64,000 nucleotides of DNA from Thecamonas trahens ATCC 50062. Lineage: Eukaryota; Apusozoa; Apusomonadida; Apusomonadidae. The notes under the pieces are model-generated. The model worked only from the letters and a program-made list of their open reading frames with translations, had not been told where the DNA came from and searched no databases. Shown here one piece after another: positions 21,846-32,400 of the stretch. The position numbers were made by a program, and so were the translations under genes. Numbering within the stretch: the first letter of the stretch is position 1; each line of letters opens with the position of its first letter. Location of the stretch: positions 523,235 to 587,234 of the forward strand of contig NW_013657678.1 in the NCBI RefSeq assembly GCF_000142905.1, in the 5' to 3' direction.

Positions 21846-24637
21846 TCAGGCGAGCGCCTGGACCAATACGTACAAGACCTCACGCATCGACGCAAAGTAT
21901 TCGGCGGCGTCGCGGTCGTTGTAGTCGTCGCGGACAGCCTGGAACCAGGCCGAGCCGTGGTAAAAGTGCAGGAGAATGCCCGGGAGGATGATAGTGATGG
22001 GGAGCGTGAGGGCTCGGGCGGCGGCGACGGTGACATTAAAGTCAATCTCGACCGCCATGTTCTCAACCGCGGTCAGAGTGCGGCGCCGGGCCTCGCGGAG
22101 GTGCGGCGTGGCCAGCCGGGCCAGCCGGCGATGGAGGTAGTACGCTGGGAGGTTGACCGGAATCTGCACGAGCGCCGCCGACGCCACCAGCGGGATGTAC
22201 AGAATTGTTGCTGGGAGGTAGTGGGTGACGAGCCAGGGCACCGAGATGGTGAAGAGGAGGACAAAGAAGAGCGACGAGGCAAGCATCCGTAGCGGCTGCA
22301 GCCGCAGCAGCCGGCACGATCCAACCTGGAAGACTTGGTACACGATGGCGCCGTGGGTGAGGAACGAAGTCTGTGAGAGGAACACAAACGCCACCTCGTA
22401 CTGGTAGAAGCCTGAGCAGGCCTGGAAGGCCGCAGTGTTGGATTCGCGGTTGTAGGCAGCGTAGAGGATAATGAGCGCGGTCACCTGCGCCACGACCTGC
22501 GCAAACTCGATGAGATATGAGATGCCGACTCGCGCGCCCAGTGGAATTTGCACTGCGTCGATCTGCGCCTTACGACGGGCGCGCGAGCGCGAGCGCGAGC
22601 GTGAGCGTGAGCGTGGGTGTGGGCGTGAGTGTGAGTGTGAGCGTGGGCGGGCAGGTGATCGCCTTGATGCCTCCTCCTCTTGCTGCTCGTACTCGGACGA
22701 GTACGAGTCGTACGATGAAGTTGTCGACATGACGACGTCGGCATAGGCCGGTGGATCATCTGACGGAAGCGAAGGCACGCGTGTGGCGGCCTCGACAGCC
22801 CTCTCAAGCGCGGTGAGCTTGAGATAGGTGAGAAGGAACGGGACAGAGGCGGAGAAGATCAGTTGGAGGCCGACAACAAAGTACGGCTTGGAAAGGAGCC
22901 GGTGGGTGTAGACATGGCACGGTGGTGGCGGTGGCGACGGAGGCGACGGCGGAGTTGGCGCAGCGGGCAGAGTCGGGCACCAGAAGGCCACCGGCGTCTC
23001 GACATCGGCATCGGGGCACTGGGCAGTGACAGCATCGGCGACAATCACTGCACCGTCACCGGAGCAACCGCCAAGCGCGAGTGCACGGACGTAGAACGTG
23101 GCGGCGCCGTTGGCGCCGACGGCTGCCACCGGATTGGCCTGAGAAGCGTGAAGGCCGGAGGCATCGCCGGCGAGCGTACCTGTGGCCGGATCGACGGTGA
23201 TGGCGACGTGCTTGTCGGCGCCCGAGGTGCCGATGTCAAGCACAGCGGCGTTGCCGAGCAGGCCCGAGTCGTCGTACAGCTGGATCTGGAGCGGGACGCT
23301 GCCGCCCGAGCCGGAGACTAGCACGAGTGTGGACCACATGATGTCTGCAACCGAGTCGGCTTCGAGATGCGGCGCCTCGTCAAAGCTATGCAGCGCGGTT
23401 GAAGTCGAGGTCACGGGAGCACGGACGCGGATGAACAGGTCTTCTTTGTTGGCAGATCCCGCATCCGAGCCCGCCCCAATCTTGTTGGCGGCGAGTGTAC
23501 GGACGACTATGGCCCGTGGGTTGGCGCAGCCGGTGAGTGTGGCGCCGAGTGCGGCAAAGGGCTGGCGCGTGAGAGGCCAGCCCACCGATGCTGGCCACGC
23601 TCTCGTCTCGCTGTAGAGGCGATTGACGAGGTACGCGGCAAAGGGCTGGCTCGAGGCCAGAGCTGCAAAGGCATTGCGCGGGAAGCGGAGCCAGTCTGCT
23701 GCAAAGTACGGCTCTTCGACCGAGGCAAAGTGGGTGGCATCGCCCGAGCCGGAGCCCTTCCAATGACCGTCCTGCGCCACGGGAATGGCTGCCGGGACGG
23801 CAATGTCGCGCATGGCAACGTACTCGGCAGCAATGGCTGTTGCCTCGCTTGCAGTAACAATGAACTCCCACCCGATGCAACTCCGGTGAGTATTGCTGGG
23901 TGGTGTGCGGCAAGGTGGGCGCGGACGCGCTCGAGGAACTCGATGGAGGCCGCGAGCGCAAAGCCGTAGGCTTCGTGGAACAGCGGGCGGTTGGCCGAGT
24001 CCTTGTTGAGACCGCGACAGTAGTCGCCGTGAGCCTCAAGAGGGTGGTTGCGGAGAACCCACTCGCCTTCGATGCGGGCGGCGGGAGGGAGATTGCGGAG
24101 GTGCTGCGAGGCGTTGCCGGTCCGCAGTGCACTGCCGAGCGCCTCGATCTGCGCTTGCGTGTAGGCGCCAAGGGTATCAGCGCGGAGGCACAGAGTACAC
24201 TCTGACGAAGTGTTGCGCGCGTGGAGCTCGACCCACGTCGCATGGGCATACAGATCCTGGATGGCGTGCAGGCCGGCGCCGACGGCGAGGAGGGCTCGGA
24301 TCGGATTGGCCGGCAGCTCACTGTCAACCACGTCCAGCGTTCCGTTTTCCACAGTGGCAAGGTAGCCAAGCACATCTTGAGCATTTTGCAGTCCGTGAGC
24401 ATGCAGCTTTTGAATGCCGGCAGCCCAAGTGGGCGCTTCTGCTCGTGGCGGGGCAGCAAAGACGCCAGCATACTCGACGAAAAAAGAGCCGAGGACCAAA
24501 AGTTGCGTCGTCGCTGACGATCCTTCGGCGCCGAACACACAGCCGGCGGCGTTGGTGGTAGCGTCGGCATGGTGACCGATAGAAAACGCTTCAGAGACAG
24601 AAAAGTGGGCAAGTGTAAGGAAAGCAAGCAAGAGCAT
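21846..24637 (-). CDS. HET-C/VWA7-like extracellular domain fused to a multi-pass membrane domain (one frame break)
   Basis: ATG 24637 gives a signal peptide (MLLLAFLTLAHFSVSEA); an upstream in-frame ATG at 24832 would bury it. The N-terminal domain has GLHAIQDLYAHATWVEL, DYCRGLNKDS and HEAYGFALAASIEFL, resembling the HET-C/VWA7 family and related zinc-dependent phospholipase C folds (HAIQDFY.H.NWVE, GINKD). A Pro-rich linker, a membrane helix, a cytoplasmic Arg-Ser and Glu-rich loop (hexamer repeats at about 22585-22645) and at least five more helices follow. The frame shifts at about 23871; one extra C there (plus strand) restores ASGWEFIVTASEA. About 931 residues. The N-terminal segment is likely luminal or extracellular. 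Whether it binds zinc or has lipase activity is unknown. The fusion to a membrane domain is unusual. Confidence 0.7.
22585..22645 (-). repeat. In-frame hexanucleotide repeat encoding Arg-Ser
   Basis: Variants of a six-base unit (GCGAGC, GCGTGA) encode an alternating Arg-Ser/Arg-His stretch in the cytoplasmic loop of the HET-C-like protein. Confidence 0.8.
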
Positions 24638-24963
24638 GCTGCTACGAAGTGGTGTCGGCATTGGTGGCGAGACTCGTGATGCCGAGCAAGACAAGTGGCC
24701 GTGGTTGTGAGTTGAGGCCGTGCGTGGCGTGTATTGCAGTTCCACGTGTGGGGGTATTTTTTCTGTTTTTTGGGCACCCAGTGGTTTTGTGGACAATGGT
24801 ATTGCCATAGCAATGGCAAGGGGCGACATCATGGGTACAGTGGGAGGGGATGGCGACGAGTGCAGAGTGGAGGTTGCCGTTGTGGCGCGGTCGAGCTGAT
24901 GCCATTTGGTATTGTCATGTTTTTCAGCAGGTCACGTGGTGAGGGCGGCGGATGTGGCTACGG
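24638..24963. other. Intergenic, tandem genes
   Basis: A 326-base spacer between two minus-strand genes. It could hold the promoter of the HET-C-like gene. No motif recognised. Confidence 0.5.
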
Positions 24964-26621
24964 CTAGTGCAGGAGAGCGAGCTCGTCGTCATCGTCGTTG
25001 TCGGAAGAGGTGTTGGGAGCTGTGACAGCGTTGAAGGACACTTCGTCGTCGTCGGGAAGATGTAACGAGTCGACGGTGAGCGAGGCGGCAGGAGGGGCAG
25101 AGGGCGGCGAGGTGGCAGGCAGCGGATCCGAGTCCGAGTCCGAGTCCGCGTCCGAGTCTGAGACCGGATCGGTGGCGATGACCGAGGCGACGGCGGGGGA
25201 GGAGCGTGCGTGATGGAGCCAGAGGGAGGCGAGGATAAGCGATTGCGGGCGGACGGCCGGGTCGAGGCCATCGACCGCTGGCTGGCGCGGGGCGAGTGCT
25301 GCGTGCCAGAGATCCTGCAAAAGCCAAAGCCACTCGGTGCGGACGACGGGCGAGGCGACGGAGAACGAGTGCTTTGTAGCCTTGGGCTTCTTCTTCTTGG
25401 CGGCGGTGTGGGCGGCAAGGGGTGTGCAGATAATGTCAAAGGCCGTGTCGTCCGAGGGCGAGGCGCGGATGGCGTCAATGGCGGTGTAGGGGATGACGTA
25501 GCGGAAGAGCGGAGCGAGCGAGAAGGGGATGGGCGGGCCGTTGAGGACGTAGGGAAGGCCCGGCAGGTTCTGGATGGCATACTCGCCGGGGCCGGAGGGG
25601 CCTGAAGCAGTGAGGCCTGCAGTGAGGGTGCCGAGCTTTTTGAAACTGCTCTTGAGCTTGTTGAGGCCGTGGCGCATTTTGCGGAGCGATGACGACGACT
25701 CGGGTGGGGCGAGCCAGACCAGGGCATCGCGGAGGGCGAGAATGATGCGCGGCGAGCCGTTGGACTTGATCCAAAGGCCGTGGCGGAGGAGCTCCGGCGG
25801 GGCGGCGCGCCACTCGTCAAGAAAGGCCGAGTCGATGTCAGTGACGCTGCCGAGGAACTTCAGGACGCCCGCGGTCTTGAGCGGAGCGTAGAGCGCGGCC
25901 TGGGTGGTGTTTGCGGCATGGACAAGGAGGCCACCGGCGAGGTTACCAAGGCCGTCGTCGGAGGCGGCGACAGCGAGGTCGCGCTCGAGACGGAGCGGCG
26001 CGCCAAGAAGGCGGGCTGCCCTCTCATTGCCGCCGTCCAGCTCGGCGAGGGCGGCGGCAAAGGGCGGGTGCCAGGCCACGAGCGCGTCGGCGACGAGGGC
26101 CGGCGAAAAGACGCCCGAGGAGGCCTCGGAGAGCGGCGAGTCAGCATCATCGCCATCAGCGGAGACCCTGCCAAGAGCCCACTCGGCGAGCGCAAGCGCG
26201 TAAGCATGGCATGCCGGATGGAGAAGGTAGGCGGCGTTAGTGGCGAGCTCGGCAAGCGGGGCGGCGTGCGGGATAGCAAAGGCTGGCGCGGCATGTTGCG
26301 GCGGTGAGGTGGGTGCGGCACTCGTCTGTGGCGACGTGTCGGAACTGACGGCATCTGACGCAGGCGACAAAGTCGCCGACAACGAAGGATCATCTTGCGG
26401 CGGCGACGAGGGAGCACCAGTGGCTCCACTCGCTGCAGCACCTGCAGCAGGCGATGATGAGGATGAGGCCGATGAAGGTTGCGGCGGCGGCGGTGCGGCA
26501 ACAATACGTCGAGCCAGAGCAGCCAGGGCAGGCAGTCGGGAACGAAGACAGGCGAGCGGAGCTTGCACATGTTCTTCCAGATCTTGTGGGAGGTGCACCA
26601 CGAGCTGCGATGGGTAGCCAT
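24964..26621 (-). CDS. Hypothetical protein, no recognised family (frame break near start)
   Basis: The frame is open from 24964 up to the assembly gap without an ATG. The most economical start is ATG 26621 (MAT), joined to the main frame (PSQLVVHLPQDLEEHV) if the three-base G run at 26612-26614 lacks one G. A splice acceptor (cag at about 26607-26605) is the alternative. The protein is helical, with a Ser/Pro/Ala-rich linker (about 26480-26270), a conserved-looking core with hydrophobic and Trp-containing segments (FLDEWRAAPPELLRHGLW, LVWLAPPES, EWLWLLQDLWHAAL), a Lys-rich KKKKPK cluster and an acidic Ser-Asp repeat tail. No catalytic motif seen. It is divergent from the ArfGAP gene. Confidence 0.6.
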
Positions 26622-26896
26622 TATGAGCGATGGTGAGCACTCGCGGACCCCCAAACAAATATGTACATGACAAAACCGACCCCCCCCCCCTCCCCCCTCC
26701 TCCCCCCTCTCCCCCNNNNNNNNNNNNNNNNNNNNNNNNNNNNNNNNNNNNNNNNNNNNNNNNNNNNNNNNNNNNNNNNNNNNNNNNNNNNNNNNNNNNN
26801 NNNNNNNNNNNNNNNCCCCCCCCCCCCCGGGGGTTTTTTTTTTTTTTTGGGGGGGGGGGAAAAAAAAAAAAAAAAAGCCCCCCCCCCACCACAACT
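26622..26896. other. Intergenic region with assembly gap and homopolymers
   Basis: The divergent promoter region between the hypothetical and ArfGAP genes. It holds C runs (26683-26715), 100 N, then C, G, T, G, A and C homopolymers (26816-26887). The flanks look like low-complexity read ends. Confidence 0.75.
26716..26815. other. Assembly gap (100 N)
   Basis: Exactly 100 N between C-rich homopolymer tracts, in the divergent promoter region of two genes. Confidence 0.98.
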
Positions 26897-29421
26897 ATGT
26901 CCCTTCACAAGTCTACGAAACATGACGCAGAACACCAGGCAAGACTGAGCAAGCTGTTGCAGGTGTCAGCCAACTCGCGTTGCGCAGAATGTGGCTCTCG
27001 TGAGGTTATGTGGGCATCGGTCAACTTGGGCGTTTTTCTCTGTCCGCGATGCTCGGGCATTCATCGATCTCTTGGTGTTCATATCTCTCAAGTGAGGAGC
27101 ATTGAACTGGATTCATGGACAGAGGCCCAAGTTGAGACCATGGAGAAGATCGGAAACAAAGTTGCTGCTGCTGTCTACGAGGCAAACATCCCCGCTTGGG
27201 TCGAGTATCCCTCCGAGCATGATGATCGCTCTACTCTTGAGGCTTGGATCGAGGCAAAGTATGTCAAGAAGGAGTACTTTTCAGAGATCGAGTTTGTCAA
27301 CATCATGGAGGCTGCCTCTACCACACAGACTTCTGCTGCTACCGCTGCCCCGTTGCTTGAGCACGGGAACGGCTCGGCGCCGTCCACACCGTCCATCGTG
27401 ACCACCACCGCCGGAGACGGCAGCTCGCCCGGCTCGCGCGAGAGCTCACCGGAGCTTGGGGAGTTGTCGCCGACCTCGGCCTCGATCTTCCAGCAGCGGA
27501 TCGGCGTCCGTCGCGCAAGCTCGGCGTCGCTACGCAAGGTCCAGGCCATGGCCAAGAACGCAGCTGCGGCGGCGAGTGCCAGCGAAAACGGCGGCGGCGA
27601 GAACGGCGAGAGCGGCGAGAACGGCGAGTGTGACGGCGAGGGGGATACCGGGGGCGAGGACGAGCGCTGCGGCTGGCTTTTCAAGCGCGGCGGGCGATGG
27701 AAGAACTGGAAGCGGCGGTGGTGCGTGCTCCGCGACGACAAGCGGATCTACTACTACGAGTCGCCCGAGGCGACCGAGCCCAAGGGCTCCATGGACTGCA
27801 CCTCAGGCATCTTTACCGAGGCTGCCGAGTCCAAGTTCAACAAGCCGTACGCCTTTACCATCCACGCCCAGGACCGAACCTGGGTCCTCCACGCCGAGTC
27901 CAAGGAGGACCGTACAAAGTGGATCACCTACCTGTTCAAGGTGGCGCTCGGCATTGACCTCGACGCGTCGCTCGGCACGTCGCGCGCAGAGGGCGAGGCC
28001 GCCGCCACGTCGACAACCGACGTCCTCGACGAGCTCTCCGACTCGGACTCGGACGACGAGCCCGAGTTCCCTTGGCTCGACGAGCCATCACCCGGCGGGT
28101 TCATGGCCAAGGGTGGGAACGCCGCCAAGGCCGTCGCGCCCTTTGCCGACCGCCCCGACGCGCCCTCCCACGTCTTTTATGTCCGTCTCACCGAGTCGCT
28201 CGGTGAGACGCCCATCCGCGCCGTCCTCGCCTGCCACGACACCGGCATTGTCGTCTACCGCGCCGTCCTCGCCAAGCAGGGCGAGGCGCGCATCCTCTAC
28301 CAGGAGCCATGGTCGTCTGTCTGGCTCGTTCACGTCCGCGATATCCCGGGCTTTGTTCGCGCCTCCTTTGCCCTTATTCTCGACGCCGTCTCGGTCCTCA
28401 TCGCCACACCGACCCCGGCGTGCAAGGCTCAGCTTGCGGGCGTCTTTGCCTCCTTCCTCCGCCGCGCAGACTCGGACGCCGCCCTTGAGTCTGCTGCCAC
28501 CCGCGCTGCCGCCGCAGACGCCATCCGCGCTGAACTCGACGCCGGCGTTGCCTTTCCCACCTCGCTTTGCGGCGCTGCCTCGGCCGACTCGCTACCCACC
28601 CTCCAGATCCAGACCCTCGCCTTTAACGCCCTCGCTGCATCGCTTGGCCTCCCGCCGCTCGACCTGCGTGAGGACGCCGCGTCGTCGGAGCCCATCCCGG
28701 CTCGCGCCCTCCCTGCTCTCTGCGACGAGCTCGCCTTTTCGAAGAACGAGCTCGCCGAGATGAACCACCAGCTCACCCACGCTCGCCAACTCCTCGATGA
28801 GAAGCGCGCCGCCCGCGCCGCTGCTGCTGCCGCTGCTGCCGCCGACGCCGCCTGGATTCGTGTCCTCGACGCCACCCGCGACGCCTACTACTACTACCAT
28901 GCCGATACGCACAAAGTCGCGTGGCTCAAGCCCGAGGCCGCAAGTGAGGGAGAGGGCTTGAACGTTGCCGAGGCCAACAGCAATCCTGAAGTCGCGTCCT
29001 CCTCCTCCCCGCCCCTGGCACTACCGACCCGCCGCCGCGGCCCACCACCGCGCCCCGACCCAAGCTTGCCCTCGACGAGCTTGACACCTCACCGATCGCT
29101 CTGGCCTCGCCGGCCACCAGCGCACCAGCTACACCTGGCGCGCCGGGCATTCCAGGCACGCCAGGCACACCAAGCACACCAGGCACACCGGGCACACCAG
29201 GCACGCCAGGCACGCCGGGTACACCGGGGTCGGCTGGCAAGAAAGACAAGAAGGCGAGCAAGACCAAGGACAAGACCAAGGACAAGGCCAAGGACAAGAC
29301 CAAGGACAAGACCAAGTCCAAAGACAAGTCCAAAGACAAATCAAAGTCCAAGACCAAGTCGAAAGACAAGAGCAAGGCGCAAGCGCCAGCAGAATCCCAG
29401 GCCGAGACACAGGAGGAGTAG
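26897..29421 (+). CDS. ArfGAP-PH-WW protein with collagen-like and Lys-rich tail (one frame break)
   Basis: ATG 26897. Residues 15-130 are an ArfGAP domain: zinc ligands C29, C32, C49, C52 (Cx2C-x16-Cx2C) and the catalytic arginine in CSGIHRSLG. Residues about 257-340 are a PH domain (GWLFKRGGRWKNWKRRW). A middle helical region and a WW-like motif (W-I-R-V...YYYY...W-L-K-P, about 651-675) follow. It should stimulate GTP hydrolysis on an Arf GTPase at a membrane selected by the PH domain. At the C4 run 29007-29010 one base seems missing. After it the frame encodes P-A-P-G-T-T-D, a GTP triplet repeat (about 29150-29235) and a Lys/Asp/Thr repeat tail, with stop at 29419-29421. The uncorrected frame would give a less plausible Arg/His-rich tail. 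The tail is probably disordered and basic. Confidence 0.88.
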
Positions 29422-29448
29422 AGTGGCAGAGTAACACGCGTAGTTCAT

Positions 29449-32400
29449 TCATCGGATAACCATGGTCCGGACAACAGTGTCCAGATCAACGGCAGTCGGC
29501 CGGTCGGCCGGCGACGGGGCAAGGCAGGTGGCAATCATGCTTGCCACCTCGGGGTGGCCGATCTTGCCGAGATCGACCGCCCACGCGGGGCCCCACACCA
29601 GGCGCTGTGCAGAGGCATACGCCGAGTGGAAGCCGAGGCCGGAAAAGAGCTGGTACAGGATCATGCCCATGGCGTAGACATCGCTCTCGTTGGTGTACCG
29701 CAGCTCCTCCTCCTCAAGCCCGTCGTTGACCCACTTGTCCAGGAGCTCCGGTGCGAGGTAGAGGGCGCGGAGAACCTCGCGCTCCGACCGCAGCGGGAGC
29801 TGCTTGGCCTTGCGCTCGATTGCCGCAAGCGGCGGCGTCGCCGCCTGGTACGCATCCGAGAACCGGGTCACCGACACTCCACCATCGATGAGGAGCTGCA
29901 CGCTTGCCGGATCGCTGCTCGGAACAAGGACCGAGTGTGCATCGAGGAACTCGCAGCGGACGTTGTGCTGGTGGGCATGATCGAGCGCCTGGACGAGCCG
30001 GCGCGCCATGGCGAGCTTGGTCGTCAGCGGCAGGTCGGCAATGGCCGGCGCAGGCTGCAGGTCCGCTCGGTCGAGGAGCTTGCCGAGGCTTGCGCCTTCA
30101 ATCTTGCGGCTCACGAGCGCAATGCCGCCCTTGACGAGCGTCACGCCCATAAGCGGGACAATGGCGGCGTGCGAGAGCGCCCACACGGCCTCGAGCTTGA
30201 CCAGCAGGAGACGCAGCGCTCGCTCGGTGCAGAGCGCAATCTTGCGCGAGGCCACCGGGACGCCACGGTACTCGCCCGACACAATCGGGCCCCACGCCGA
30301 GCGCGCGAGGTCCGGGCCCGACATGTCAACCAGCTCTGGCTTGAGGTAGAATTGCAGGTCTTGCACCGAGGCCACCACTCGCGGGGGAGCGGACGCATCG
30401 GCGACGCCGAAAACACTCCGTTGCGGATAACAACCGACGACTCGGACGCACATGTTGCACTCGAGAACCGTGTCGACGCCGGCGAGCCGTCGTCGGCGCC
30501 GCTGACCGCAAGAAGCGAGGTGAGGGGGAGGAGCGGCGCGTCGATGACCACGTCCGAGTACTCGAACGACCGCGGAAAGAGGACTGAAGTCCGCGGGAGG
30601 CTGCTGAGCGAGCGGCCTCCGGGAGGCGCGCTTTCGTCATCAAGCCGCGACGCCATGGCTGCCAGCACAGACCCGGCCCGCCGCCGGAACTCTTGCGTCC
30701 GCCACAGCAGCTCCTCGCACTCGACCTGCATGAGAACCGACTGGTCATGCCGCGACCGCTTGTTCTCGATCGAGAGCCGGATGCGGGCAATGAGCTTGTT
30801 GAGCTCGCGCTCAACCTTGCCGGTGTAGTTGTTCACCGCCGTCGAGACCATCTGCGACGAGAGCGACGACGAGGCCTGGAGCGTCGACTCGAAGACCTGC
30901 GCGAGGCCTTCGGAAAAGGCCGACTTGATGAGCGCAGGGTCCACTGCGTATGTGCATGTCTTGGACCGCTCGACCCGCGGAATCGGAATAAATTTGAAGA
31001 GCCAGAACAGCGCCCACTTGGTTGTTGTCTGCTGCTCGACCAGCCGCAGCGTGTCGCTCTTGATGAGCGAGCCAAACACGTTGAGATCAGGCGCTTCGAT
31101 GTGCGGAAACTCGATTGAGGTTCCTAGAATCTCGTCGAGGTCACGCTGGTACTGAGCCAGATGCGGCTGAAGCCGGTCCTGCACCATTCGGCCCATGTTC
31201 TCGTTCACACCCTGGACGGCCTCGACTATGTGGCCAATGAGGAAGGTTTGCAGCGACGCTGCCGCCTTTTCAAACAGCGCCGTGAGCTTGGCAATGATGC
31301 CATCGGCTTGGGCCTGACCCTCAAACGGCACCGGTTCGTTGGCGAGGAGCACAGCCTCGAGAGAGGCCATCGACGGAAACGCCGACTCGGCAGCGGCCAC
31401 AGACGCCGACGGCGAGACCGGCGGCGAGTTTGGTGGCGACGGCGAGGTCAGCCCGGCCTTGGCGTTCGTTAGCTCTGGCCCATACGTGTCCAGCAGCTCG
31501 CGAAGGCCTCCAGGCGAGGTCATTTCCTTGACCCGGGTCCGGGCGTCGTCGAGCACTTGCTGGATGATGGCCGGGAGGTGCTCCAGCGCACGGGTCGCGG
31601 CGTGGTCCTTGATGTCGCGGATGGCCGAGAGAATGTCTTCGTGAGCCGAGGCTGAGACCTCGAGGAACTTCTCAAGCGAGACGACCGACGAGGCGACGGC
31701 GGCGAGGTGCATGGTGACGTCGCGCTCGAGCTTGGAAGCGATTGCAGACGCACGCATGAGCGAAGTCCGCAGCGAGATGACGCCGGCGTTGGTGTAGCAG
31801 TGGCGCAGCATCGAGTCAAGCGGCTCGTTGAGGTGCGAGTTGCGCCACACAGCGTCGATACCTTGCATGAACGTCCGCACATCGTTGTTGGCGAGCATGC
31901 GCGGATAGACCTCGTCGTCGGCCCATGTCTCACCCCACGCAATGCGTGCAAAGTCCTCGACCCACGGGTAGACGTCTGGGTCAGGCACCGAGATGTGGTT
32001 GTCGAGATTGAACTCACGCTCGAGCCACGAGACGTTGTCCGACGCGCCGGCCTGCTCGCCGTCGGCGGCGTCCGAGCCGTGGCTTCCACCACCGCTCGGC
32101 GGTCCGCCCACCGACTCGGAGTCTGAGCTCGAGTCGAGGTCTGAGATGTCGATCGAGTCCGAGTCGGAGCCGTCGCCATCTCCATCGCCGCCGCTGCCGC
32201 CTTGACCATCACCGGAGCGGCTGGCACGATCCGACGATGCACCGTTGGCCGCCGCCGAAGCTGACGACGAGCATGTTGACCCCGAAAGCGGCGGCGGTGA
32301 TGCCGACTCGGGCTGGGCCTGTGTGAGAATGTGATGGCGGGCAGTGTTGGCGTACTGCGCAAACTTGGCAGAGACCGGGAAAATGTTCTCGGGCCGGAGC

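Noticed and set aside
23386-24819. A 477-residue alternative minus-strand frame overlapping the HET-C-like gene
   Set aside because: It lacks family motifs and is Arg/Ser/Pro-rich, as expected of a shifted frame of a GC-rich gene.
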